A stretch of 15,316 bases of DNA, from contig JASWJB010000575.1 in the NCBI GenBank assembly GCA_032433595.1, forward strand, positions 1-15,316, given 5' to 3'. This DNA is from Conoideocrella luteorostrata (lineage: Eukaryota; Ascomycota; Sordariomycetes; Hypocreales; Clavicipitaceae). A program made the translations under genes and the position numbers. This document shows, piece after piece, positions 8,345 to 15,316 of the stretch (its first letter is position 1; each line of letters opens with the position of its first letter). The notes under the pieces are model-generated. The model was not told the origin of the DNA. It saw nothing but the letters and a program-made list of their open reading frames with translations, and made no database searches.

Positions 8345-10895
8345 GCGTACCTTGTTTTTTGAATCTAGAATAGTTTCTTTATTGATTTGTCTTCGAATTT
8401 CCTTATGCTATTCCGTGGCGTTACTATCTTTAATAGCTTATTTAAAACCTATTTTTTGTTTATATAGGTGTGTAAGTTATGTATATATTTAGCGTTTTAT
8501 TTCTATGTGTTAATCGTAATAATGGTCCTTATAGTTTACTATATATTTCCATTAATAGCTTTGTATATTATATTAGCACTATTTATTGTAGCGATCCTTG
8601 TTTTATTGTTGTGATTTCTTAGCTTCTATAGGGTTATCTTTTTTATATAACTTAAATAATTACCTTACGTCTTAATATATTTTTGGTGTTCTAAATTGCT
8701 ATTTATGCTATTCCCTTGCCTTATTTACCAGATACTCTAGACATTGTGGTAGGTTATATATATTGTGGTTAGTTATTCCATATGCTTTGGTTCTAGGTAG
8801 TTATTTATAACGCTAAGGGTTAATGTTTTTCTCCCCTTAATGCTATTTAATTGCTTTTCCTAGTATATATATTTAGTATATGTCTGTTTTACATAGCGGT
8901 ATTAGTGCTCCTGTATTTTAGCACTATAGTGGCGTGCTTACGTTGGGTTTAAGGATAGTGATATATTCCTTGTTTCTAAGTGTTATTCTTTATTCTCTAA
9001 GTTCGTAGGCTAGGTATAGTTATGTGATCTTATGACCTGCTATTTGTTTTAGGAATATATTTAGTCTTGCCTTAGTGCGAAAGTGCGTTTTGCATCTAAA
9101 GTGTGTATATAATGCCTATAAGATATAATAATGTTTATTATGGTTTAGGTGTATTCTTGGGTTATCTTTAAATTCTCCTAATGGTTCTTATAGTCCTATA
9201 GCTACTGCTGTAAAATTGTTGCTTAGGATTAAGATTACCGTGTCTTTTCCTTATGGTGTAGGTTAATATTAAATAAATATCTGTTTTTGGTTAAACGTGA
9301 GAGGTTTAGGTTTAATCTGCGTAAGAATGTTTTGGTACTATGTATTATAGTATTCCATGTTATATTGTGAGGTAGTTTATCTATCCTTATTGCTTCCTTT
9401 ATATAATAATGTTTTGTAGTCTTGGTTAGACTTATTATTACTACTGCTGCCTTTAGGTGTGTCTTAATCTTAATCTATAGTGTTAGATAAGCTAGTGTCG
9501 TTAATACTTAGTATTTTTTTTTCTTATAGCTATATAAGAAGTTATATAGCTTCTTCTTCTTGTTATTAAAGGTTATTTTCTACTACTTATTGTGCCTTAT
9601 CTATTTCTATTTAGATTTCCTGGTAGGTTTATTATCTGATTTGCCGTGGTTTAGTTCCTTGTTCCCTTTTTAGTAAAGGAATCCTGCTAGTTATAGTTAA
9701 AGTTTTCTTAGGCTATTTTGGAAACTATCTACTGCCTTGTTTTTCGCTAAGGTGCATGGTATAGTTATTGTTATAACATCTAGTTTAATTAAGGTTTTAA
9801 TGTTTAATATCTATGTTAGTATTATTAAGTTATTTCTTACTATCTAGAGCTAGTTTCTATTCCTTTTTAGGTTATTTATATTCCCTAGAGAAATATCCTT
9901 TTTTCCTATAATTATAGCACTTTACCTTTTCCTTGTTGAACTTCTTTGTAGCGTCTAAGTCTATTTATCCTAGGTTAGTGGTGTGTGTATATACAATAGG
10001 CTCTTGTTGTTATTTGCCTTAGTTACTAAGGTTTCTTTGCACGTTATTATGCTAGTTCTTGTTACCTTAATTCTTTTCTTGGCGTTGCTTATACTATCTA
10101 TTATTAATATATACTGTAATACTAATGTATTTAGCAAGAGTGTTTAGTTAGTCTAATTTATAAAGTTTGTCCTTAACTTCTTCTTTAAGTCCTTTATAGT
10201 AAGCAGATATAAGATAGGACTACTCCCATGGAAGTTTAGAGATAATCTATAAGAATATTACAGAGTATTTAAATACTAATCCTTTTTAACATAGGTTTTG
10301 TAATTTGCTTTCTGCTTTACGTTCTTTATCTATAGTTCTAAACGTCTAGTGGATAGAGTTCTTAAATTCCTAGTAAGACAAAAAGATATATACTATGTTT
10401 ATTTTATAGGTTCTTAAAAAAGAGTTCTCTATGTAGTTACGTAACGTGGGCTTAAACCAAGAAAGTGCTAATCCTATGAGTTTACCTGCGGCAAACTGCA
10501 CATAAGATGCCTTGTCCCTGAATTACACTAGAAAGTACATAAAGTAGGCCCTAAGTTAAGTAAAGAATAGTTATAGGGTACTAGCGGTACCATTGAATAA
10601 TCCTGGTGGCGTAGGCTTAAGTACTTTGCCTGGGTCCTTTCCTTTTATAGCGGTAGTGGCAAGTCTAGTGAGTTTGTGGATCTGGGATTAGTATATGTTG
10701 GCCTGTGCCTTTATTTATTGTATTATTTCTCCTATTTGTTTATTAAGGTTATAAACCTTCCTTTGGAGTGCTATGATAACCTAACCGTGGTTATTATTGT
10801 TAGTGTTAATATCTATAGAAGTAGTTAGGGTTTTATCCTTCCCCTTAGAGCTTAATCCGGTCTTGGTGTTAGGAGCTATATTAATAGTATAAGAT
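8345..10895 (-). pseudogene. Element B gag: capsid, CCHC zinc knuckle and an unusually long tail, degraded
   Basis: One frame (1 mod 3) runs about 850 codons with TAA/TAG interruptions. Near 10860-10780 it is Lys/Thr/Asn-rich, followed by a coiled-coil-like stretch (10770-10640). The capsid region 10621-10440 reads LKPTPPGLFNGTAST, LRAYFMYF and VQFAAGKLIGLALSWFKPTL, the usual fungal gypsy Gag pattern. Capsid helices continue to about 10150. The zinc knuckle is at 9919-9878: Cys-x2-Tyr-x4-Tyr-x4-Tyr, a CCHC knuckle whose last three ligands were changed to Tyr (TGY or CAY to TAT). Below it the same frame continues about 500 codons to the protease, with a Gln/Glu-rich stretch (about 9640-9500) and a His/Cys-containing segment (9151-9080, including HFRCKTHFRTK). 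The start codon is not identifiable. Gag forms the particle and binds RNA. Confidence 0.8.
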
Positions 10896-10919
10896 ATTGC
10901 TTAGAGTAACGCAGTGTAA

Positions 10920-10941
10920 GTCTAAACAAGAGTCTTTAACG
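10920..10941 (-). other. Expected primer-binding-site region of element B
   Basis: On the element strand this immediately follows the 5' LTR and reads CGTTAAAGACTCTTGTTTAG. By position it should hold the site where a tRNA (or the RNA's own 5' end) primes minus-strand synthesis. I cannot match it confidently to a tRNA 3' end, and RIP may have altered it. Only the position supports this call. Confidence 0.3.
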
Positions 10942-11147
10942 TGTGATGGCCATGGTTAGTTCCCAAGGGATAAACCTTAGTTATGGTTTATATTGGCAGA
11001 GATTATAGGGCATTGTATATTCTAAGCAAAAAGATGTCACGTCGCAATAGTTAGATAATCGATAGATACAGGTAAACAATTGTAATAATTAAATGACTAT
11101 TGAAGACTAACTATCTAAGATATCTAAAGAGTGTAATTTAGTGGTGC

Positions 11148-11155
11148 TTATATAG
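11148..11155 (-). promoter_or_regulatory. Possible TATA box of the element B 5' LTR
   Basis: On the element strand the bases read CTATATAA, about 210 bases into the 422-bp LTR, a reasonable place for a promoter TATA element. The other LTR has TATATAGG at the same place (3762-3769), so the box is largely conserved. AT-rich background makes chance occurrence possible. Confidence 0.35.
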
Positions 11156-11172
11156 TAAGTGGTTCACCGTTG

Positions 11173-11184
11173 GTTCACGCGAAC
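11173..11184. repeat. Repeated LTR motif GTTCACGCGAAC, 5' LTR (second copy at 11227-11238)
   Basis: Same pair of 12-mers as in the 3' LTR, here just upstream (on the element strand) of the possible TATA box. The CpG pairs inside both copies are unchanged in both LTRs although neighbouring CpGs are mutated. An upstream activating or binding repeat is a plausible but unproven reading. Confidence 0.45.
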
Positions 11185-11363
11185 TCGGGTAAACTTGTGT
11201 ATACTACAGGGGAGGGTTCACTAGGGATTCACGCGAACCAAAGCAAACCCAGTCGCGTCCCTTCACGGAACATCTCAGGCTCCGTCCGCAGGTTACGTGC
11301 GGAGGTGGGGTTTTGGCGCCCCATGGCCAACCTTCTTGCAGCCCGCTAGCCAGGGTCGTAACA

Positions 11364-11368
11364 CAATA
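11364..11368. repeat. Target-site duplication of element B, right copy (CAATA)
   Basis: CAATA directly after the right LTR, matching 3551-3555. Read on the minus strand, the codons GAG-GGG-CTA-TTG of element A end in this copy, and the next codon CTA follows in the left flank at 3550. Confidence 0.85.
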
Positions 11369-12590
11369 GCCCCTCTTAGTATAGAAAAGGTCTCTTAGAT
11401 AGTAAATATTAATAATAGTTTAGGTTTAGTGATAGTTAGCTTTATTCTAAATTAGGGCTATAGCTATTACTTAGTTAATTTTATCTTAGTATAGGAGGAA
11501 ATTAAGAGTTTATAGGTTAAGGTCCCTATAGTCCTTAAAAGTTTCCTTATTATAAAGGCAATTAACCTAGTGTTAGCGCTATTAAAGTGGCGTGGTGTTA
11601 ACTATATAGGTTCCTGCTATTAAAGTGCTAGAACTACGCTAAATAGTCTTATGGGTTACCTCCTAGTATTAGTCCTAGTCCCTATTGTCCTAGTATTTAG
11701 TATTACAGTAAATAAGGCTATATTTATCCTAGCTAGTGTAGGTATTAGCTTAGGTGAAAGTTTCCTCTAGATAAAAACTAAGCATAACTATATAGGTTAT
11801 AGTATTAAATTAGTGGATTAGGCTATTAGTTTTATTCTTCCTAGGGTAATAGTTAGCCTTTTTTATCTAAAGCCTTAAAAATTATAGCTTTTAGATCTAA
11901 AGCTAAATTTTATTATTGTTTATCTTAATTAAGGGTTAGTTAGGGTAGTTCCACTAATAGCCTTATAGTTTCCTAAGATCTAGTTAACTTATTAGAGTTT
12001 AAGTCTATTTTCTAAGTTTCTAGTAAAGGGTTCCTTAGCTAGGCAAATAGAATTAACCCTTGTAATTTATAAGTAAATAGGAACATTGTGTTAGTAAATA
12101 ATCCTAAAGCAGGGTTTAAGTAGTAGAGTTTTTCTCTTGGAATAATAGGGTCTTTTCCCTTCCTTAGTCCTTAGTGGTCCTTAGGTTCCTATTAGTTTCT
12201 GCTTTCTAGTTAGGAAATAGGTTCTTGCTAAGTGCTATATAGATTTATTTATTATAAAGCTATTTCCTCTTTACTACTTAAGGCATAAATTAAGTACTTA
12301 CTCTTAGAGAGTAATCCTGCTTCTCTTGCCTTATAGATAATAAATTTAGCACTCTTCTAGGTAGTTATTAGTTTAATTAGGTTAATAATGCTTTAGTGGT
12401 GTAGGTATAATTTCTTATAAGTGGTTTTACTTCGCTAAAAGATACTAGAATTATTATATTTTTAGTGAGATAGCTTAGTAAGGTTATTAATTACAATAGT
12501 ATCTTATAATCTTTATCTCTTATAAGTGAAATCTGGATTTAACTATAAGAAGCTCCGAAGCTCCTAGATTATAGTGAGTTCTAATAGGGT
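11369..12590 (-). pseudogene. Element A gag, N-terminal half, interrupted by element B
   Basis: Read on the minus strand from about 12590 to 11369 in one frame (first bases 2 mod 3) that I could follow for about 400 codons, interrupted almost only by TAA/TAG. Readable segments include NPDFTYKR (from 12539), KSAKFIIYKAREAGLLSKSK, SKEEIALQ-like sequence, REKLYYLNPALGLF and TMFLFTYKLQGLILF. The stops sit where Gln, Arg or Trp would be expected. At 11369 the frame joins that of 3550 exactly once one CAATA copy is removed, so this and 2440-3555 were one protein. I do not recognise the sequence by itself; gag is inferred from its place upstream of a capsid-like part and a protease. The start is unknown; an ATA near 12566 could be a mutated ATG. 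Confidence 0.6.
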
Positions 12591-12593
12591 AAG

Positions 12594-12776
12594 TGTTTTA
12601 GTTAAAACACCTAATTAGTATTAATCTCTAAGCTAGTTAGTCTTAGATATTAATATATTAAAATCGCAATAAGGCTCTTTAAAGGCGGCACGTTAAGAGC
12701 AATTGCTACCACTTATTACGTGCTGGTTCTAGCATATTACGTGCTAGATATAGCTAGTGGGATACTAGACGTAACA
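12594..12776 (-). repeat. Tentative 5' LTR of element A (about 183 bp)
   Basis: The interval begins TGTTTTAG and ends GTAACA on the plus strand, so it has TG...CA ends on the element strand (starting TGTTACGTC), much like the LTR ends of element B. It stops only about 10-20 bases before the readable gag frame of A. It contains two spaced copies of ATTACGTGCT (12716-12725 and 12737-12746) and an 8-bp hairpin GTGTTTTA/TAAAACAC at its left end (12593-12610). The matching 3' LTR is outside the window, so the boundaries cannot be confirmed. Confidence 0.3.
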
Positions 12777-12943
12777 CGTTGGTTATCTATATTAGCTATA
12801 GTATTAGTATTATTAGTATTTAGGTAAAGAAAAGCAAAAACAAAGCAATAATAAGTTAGATCTTAGATGGTTATAAGGTAGTTGTTAATTCTATCTACTG
12901 ATGGGCAAGATTCGATCTTTTATAAGTCGAATCCGTCACGTGA
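12777..12943. other. Unassigned spacer between elements A and the copia remnant
   Basis: No reading frame or known motif is recognisable. The left half is low-complexity (repeated TATTAG units around 12800-12823). The right half holds two inverted repeats: GATTCGA/TCGAATC at 12909-12915 and 12927-12933, and GTCAC/GTGAC at 12935-12939 and 12944-12948 around the palindrome TCACGTGA. It could be host DNA, a piece of an LTR, or the rest of the copia element. Confidence 0.4.
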
Positions 12944-14446
12944 GTGACCAGTACAGCCCATGTCAGGTCTAGCTATCTATTCTACGCAACACTAGTACTA
13001 ACCTTACTAGTATTTGGCTCGTATCCACGAATAACTACAGATTCAGCACCTTCGCCTGATATCGCACAACAAGCTAGGGCTGTACAAAAGGCAACTAACG
13101 AAATACAACGAATTCAGGCCCGTAGGCAAGTTAACGATGCCTTAAATGCCCGAAATGGCCCAAATACAATGCCCACATTAGACCTCCCTCTTCAGTCACT
13201 TATACAAGTATGGCGAGAAACACACAGCTAGCAAGGCCCCTATAGACTACTTGCAATTTATAGCGAGACCTACACCCTTGAGCTTCCGCGAGGACCTCGT
13301 CAATTCCGTTCAACTTCTGTCAAGCCCTATTATCAAGATTCTAATCAAGTGGAAGAACCTGCCCAAGATCCCGTACGCGATATCATACGCGAGAATTCTC
13401 CATAAGACCCTGTACAAGAGAAGCCTATACAGGATATTATTAGCGAGAAACCCATACAAGACAAAATTATCGTCGGCGGCAGACCTCAAAGACTTCGGAA
13501 TTTTCCCCCAGCATAAGGCTTCTTATCACAGAAGGAGCAGTTAGATGCTAAACTTACAATAAAGCTCCGGAAAGAAGGAAGAATTACAATGCCTAGTGCC
13601 CCCTTTAAATATTCTATATAAGTAGAGATAAATGCCCTTATTCAACGCGGTGTGTTTAATTTCATTAAATATAATAAAGGGCAACATTAGAATATATATA
13701 TTTTTAAGTCACGTATTGTTAACGAGGTAAAAGGCAAGAATTTAGCACACCTGTATAAGAAATTAAGGCTTATTATTTAAGGATACGCAGATAACAAGAA
13801 GGAAGTTATTCTTACATAATCCCCTACTATTTAACAAGCTAGTTAGAGGCTTATATTAGCCCTCACACCCTCTCTTCTTATAAAAGGCCTCTCTCTCTAG
13901 ATTCGCGATATCACGTAGGCGTATGTATAATCCGTAACGCCACTAAATTGTATAATCCTAGCACACCTGCCTAGTTAGATCCGCGATAAATATCCTGACG
14001 GGACTATTATGCACGTTACTAAGCCTTTGTACAGAATCGCTAAAGCTAGCATATATTAGTGGGCTATGTATCACACACATTATAGAGAAAAGCTCTAGAT
14101 AATAACCTCTACGTATAACCTGTGCCTATTAGTCACAACAGTAGAAAACCCGGCATTTAGCTACATTAGAATATAGACTAACAATACTCTTAGCCTCTTA
14201 GACAAGCACTTCTCACAGTAAGAGGAAGACTAGCTTAAGGGGGCTAAATTCCTTGCTAAGCCAAAGGAAGTCCTTAGTACAAGTAATCCACTCACTTTCA
14301 ACAGCGGCATCGTTAGATTAGTTAATAGGAGCATTATCCTAAGGCAGAAGGACTAAGGCACAAAGCTTTGTACAATAAGTGCTAGTGATACAGAGCAATA
14401 TGTGAGGCAGCGCGCGCGTGGCGCGTACATTGCATCTATTTGCTAG
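12944..14446 (+). pseudogene. Copia integrase C-terminus and reverse transcriptase, RIP-degraded
   Basis: The frame starts with the integrase end: LTLLVFGSYPRIT (about 12998-13036), then RRQVNDALNARNGPNT (13115-13170) and DLPLQSLIQVWRE, matching the C-terminal integrase region of ascomycete copia pols. After a TAG at 13229 it continues QGPYRLL and LPRGPRQFRSTSVKPYY. Reverse transcriptase follows: SRIVNEVKGKN (about 13710), LALTPSLLIKGLSL, IRDIT then AYV (about 13900-13925; first catalytic Asp kept), then the TNNTLSLLDKHF segment, where the TDD pair (14180-14185) now reads Asn-Asn. FLAKPKEVL and RQRARGAYIASIC precede the last stop at 14444. I count about 20 in-frame stops, all TAA or TAG. No indels are needed to read it. 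It has no functional start. Confidence 0.88.
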
Positions 14447-15136
14447 CCTAAAGCTAGTTATAACCTATTAATTGCAGCACAACACCAAGAACCCTCAGAG
14501 CAGAATATTAAGAACCTGAATCGCCGGATCCAGTGGCAAATCAATTCCCTAGACCATGGCCTCACTTTCGTACTAATTAACCTCACGGCTGCGAAGCTCT
14601 TTATCTTCGTGGATAGCTCCTTTGCCAATAATAGCGACCTTAGCTCGCAGCTCGGATTCGTTATTATCCTAGCTAATAACTCGTACAACGCTCACGATAA
14701 CGAATTTACCCTCACCAGTAATATCATTCATTATAGCTCAACCAAGAGCAAGAGAGTCACACGCAGCGTGCTTGCATCGGAAATCTACGGAATGGTTGCA
14801 GGCGTAGATATCGCGTACGCACTCTCGTTAACCCTACGGATTATCACAGACCGGCTGAAGCTTCCGGTGATCCCTATAATAGTGTGTACGGATTCATATT
14901 CCCTGTACGAATGCCTCGTGAAGCTCGGCACCACCAAAGAGAAGCGCCTCATAATAGATATCATAGCCCTTCGTCAGTCGTACGAGCGCAGAGAACTTCA
15001 CGAGATCCGCTGGATCAACGGAAATGACAACCCTGCTGATGCCCTCACAAAGGCGTCACCAAACCGTGCCTTAGAGCACCTCGTCAGTCATAACACCCTT
15101 CGAGTCAGGATGGAAGGATGGGTCACACGGACCTAG
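14447..15136 (+). pseudogene. Copia RNase H domain, uninterrupted and with all catalytic acids
   Basis: The longest open stretch of the copia pol, 229 codons from the last upstream stop (14444) to TAG at 15134. It begins with the connection segment (YNLLIAAQHQEPSEQNIKNL, RRIQWQIN) and then RNase H. The four expected acids are present: Asp at 14612 (FVDSSFANNSDLSSQ), Glu at 14780 (SVLASEIYGM), Asp at 14891 (VCTDSYSLYECLVKLGTT) and Asp at 15038 (GNDNPADALTKA). The segment STKSKRVTRSVLASE and the EKRL...RQSYERREL stretch are typical of ascomycete copia elements. The enzyme would degrade the RNA strand after reverse transcription. Base composition is normal, unlike the AT-rich stretch just before it. 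Because it is only the tail of a broken polyprotein and has no ATG, I call it a pseudogene fragment. Confidence 0.9.
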
Positions 15137-15193
15137 GAAGAGGGGAATAGCTCCAATAGATATGTACGATAGTCATGCTTGGCGAATAACTTC

Positions 15194-15204
15194 AAAAGAA
15201 GAGA
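15194..15204 (+). other. Polypurine tract of the copia element
   Basis: AAAAGAAGAGA, eleven purines, seven bases before the LTR start at 15212. A second purine run (15135-15147) begins at the stop codon. Either could prime plus-strand synthesis; the nearer one is the better candidate. Confidence 0.6.
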
Positions 15205-15211
15205 TTGCCAG

Positions 15212-15316
15212 TGTTGGAATGCCGCCAAGCACAATAGGAAGCACGGAGCCTATCACGTGGTCACCTTTAAGCCACGATATTTATACGCCGATATCGTGCC
15301 TTCCACGATGACTTCT
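15212..15316 (+). repeat. 3' LTR of the copia element, partial (cut by the window edge)
   Basis: Starts TGTTGGAATGCC, the usual TGTTGGAA start of copia-type LTRs, right after a polypurine tract and 76 bases after the pol stop. It contains a CACGTG palindrome (15254-15259), a TATA-like TATTTATA (15278-15285) and an 8-bp inverted repeat CACGATAT/ATATCGTG (15273-15280 and 15291-15298) surrounding it. Its composition is not RIP-altered. The end of the LTR is beyond the window. Confidence 0.75.

Larger units (their letters stand above)
3556..11363 (-). mobile_element. Ty3/gypsy chromovirus B: complete but inactivated copy with both LTRs, 7.8 kb
   Basis: A structurally complete LTR retrotransposon in minus orientation: 5' LTR at 10942-11363, gag, protease, reverse transcriptase, RNase H, integrase, chromodomain, polypurine tract and 3' LTR at 3556-3977. 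Domain order and the chromodomain place it among fungal chromoviruses. It is flanked by CAATA duplications and lies inside the gag of element A. Gag uses one frame (first bases 1 mod 3), the start of the protease another (2 mod 3), and protease end to chromodomain a third (0 mod 3). Within each frame I found almost only TAA/TAG interruptions, so base substitution rather than indels killed it. An extra plus-strand open frame (4107-4749) lies between pol and the 3' LTR. Confidence 0.92.
10942..11363 (-). repeat. 5' LTR of element B (422 bp)
   Basis: Gapless match to 3556-3977. On the element strand it starts TGTTACGACC and ends with CATCACA. Its 200 bases at the plus-strand right end keep many CpG sites (for example 11276-11302) that the other LTR has lost, while its left 100 bases are the more mutated of the pair. 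By orientation it is the promoter LTR that would start transcription leftwards into gag. It is followed by the CAATA duplication. Confidence 0.93.
12944..15316 (+). mobile_element. Ty1/copia retrotransposon, 3' part (5' truncated), runs off the right edge
   Basis: A plus-strand copia element missing its gag, protease and most of integrase. Bases 12944-15136 form one frame (2 mod 3) with no frameshift that I could find: integrase C-terminus, reverse transcriptase, RNase H, in the copia order. A polypurine tract (15194-15204) and the start of an LTR (15212, TGTTGGAA) follow. RIP is strong at about 13550-14440 and weak at 12944-13230 and beyond 14450. The left junction cannot be fixed; an in-frame TGA precedes 12944. 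Close similarity in pattern to ascomycete copia pols makes the family assignment firm. Confidence 0.9.

Noticed and set aside
11395..12540. Hydrophobic plus-strand translation suggesting a transporter
   Set aside because: The minus strand keeps one frame over the whole stretch with only TAA/TAG breaks and joins the gag of element A; the plus-strand reading is fragmented.
12800..12823. Short repeated TATTAG units as a possible CRISPR or functional tandem repeat
   Set aside because: Only a few imperfect units in low-complexity AT-rich DNA, with no spacers.
12870..12950. tRNA-like impression from TTCGA/TCGAATCC and a trailing CCA
   Set aside because: I could not fit acceptor, D, anticodon and T stems with normal lengths.
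12944..13231. Apparent independent 95-codon gene
   Set aside because: It begins with GTG right after a stop and its sense continues past the TAG in the same copia frame; it is the integrase C-terminus.
13251..13544. Open stretch of 97 codons in another plus frame
   Set aside because: The copia frame in the same place gives family-typical sequence (QFRST, KPYY), so this is a shadow frame.
14458..14688. Open minus-strand stretch of 76 codons
   Set aside because: Antisense to the uninterrupted copia connection and RNase H frame.

Overview
The window looks like a piece of AT-rich heterochromatin from a filamentous ascomycete (Pezizomycotina) that has been heavily altered by repeat-induced point mutation (RIP). 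I see no functional host gene. Nearly everything I can identify is the remains of three LTR retrotransposons. The signs of RIP are a scarcity of CpA/TpG, an abundance of TpA, stops that are almost always TAA or TAG inside otherwise recognisable reading frames, and two copies of the same LTR that differ only by transitions.

Layout. (1) Bases 1-3555 and 11369 to about 12590 are two halves of one Ty3/gypsy element (element A, minus strand). The right half carries the first part of gag. The left half carries the rest of gag, a protease, and a reverse transcriptase that runs towards the left edge. A tentative short LTR lies at 12594-12776. (2) Bases 3556-11363 are a complete but dead 7.8-kb Ty3/gypsy chromovirus (element B, minus strand) inserted inside the gag of A. 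It has paired 422-bp LTRs, a CAATA target duplication, a polypurine tract, gag with a zinc knuckle and a long tail, protease, reverse transcriptase, RNase H, integrase and a chromodomain. Between its pol and its 3' LTR lies an extra open frame on the opposite (plus) strand, with the cysteine spacing of a Zn(II)2Cys6 cluster followed by a probable coiled coil. (3) Bases 12777-12943 hold no recognisable gene, only short palindromes. (4) Bases 12944-15316 are the 3' part of a Ty1/copia element (plus strand): integrase C-terminus, reverse transcriptase, RNase H, a polypurine tract and the start of the 3' LTR.

History. The gag frame of A reads straight across the B insertion site once B and one copy of the duplication are ignored, so B arrived after A. 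All three elements then accumulated C-to-T/G-to-A changes. In each reverse transcriptase the catalytic Asp-Asp pair now reads Asn-Asn. The changes are patchy: the copia RNase H end (from about 14450) and the outer parts of both B LTRs are much less altered than the rest.

The most interesting item is the antisense Zn2Cys6-like frame in B (4107-4749). All readings come from manual translation, so domain limits are approximate.
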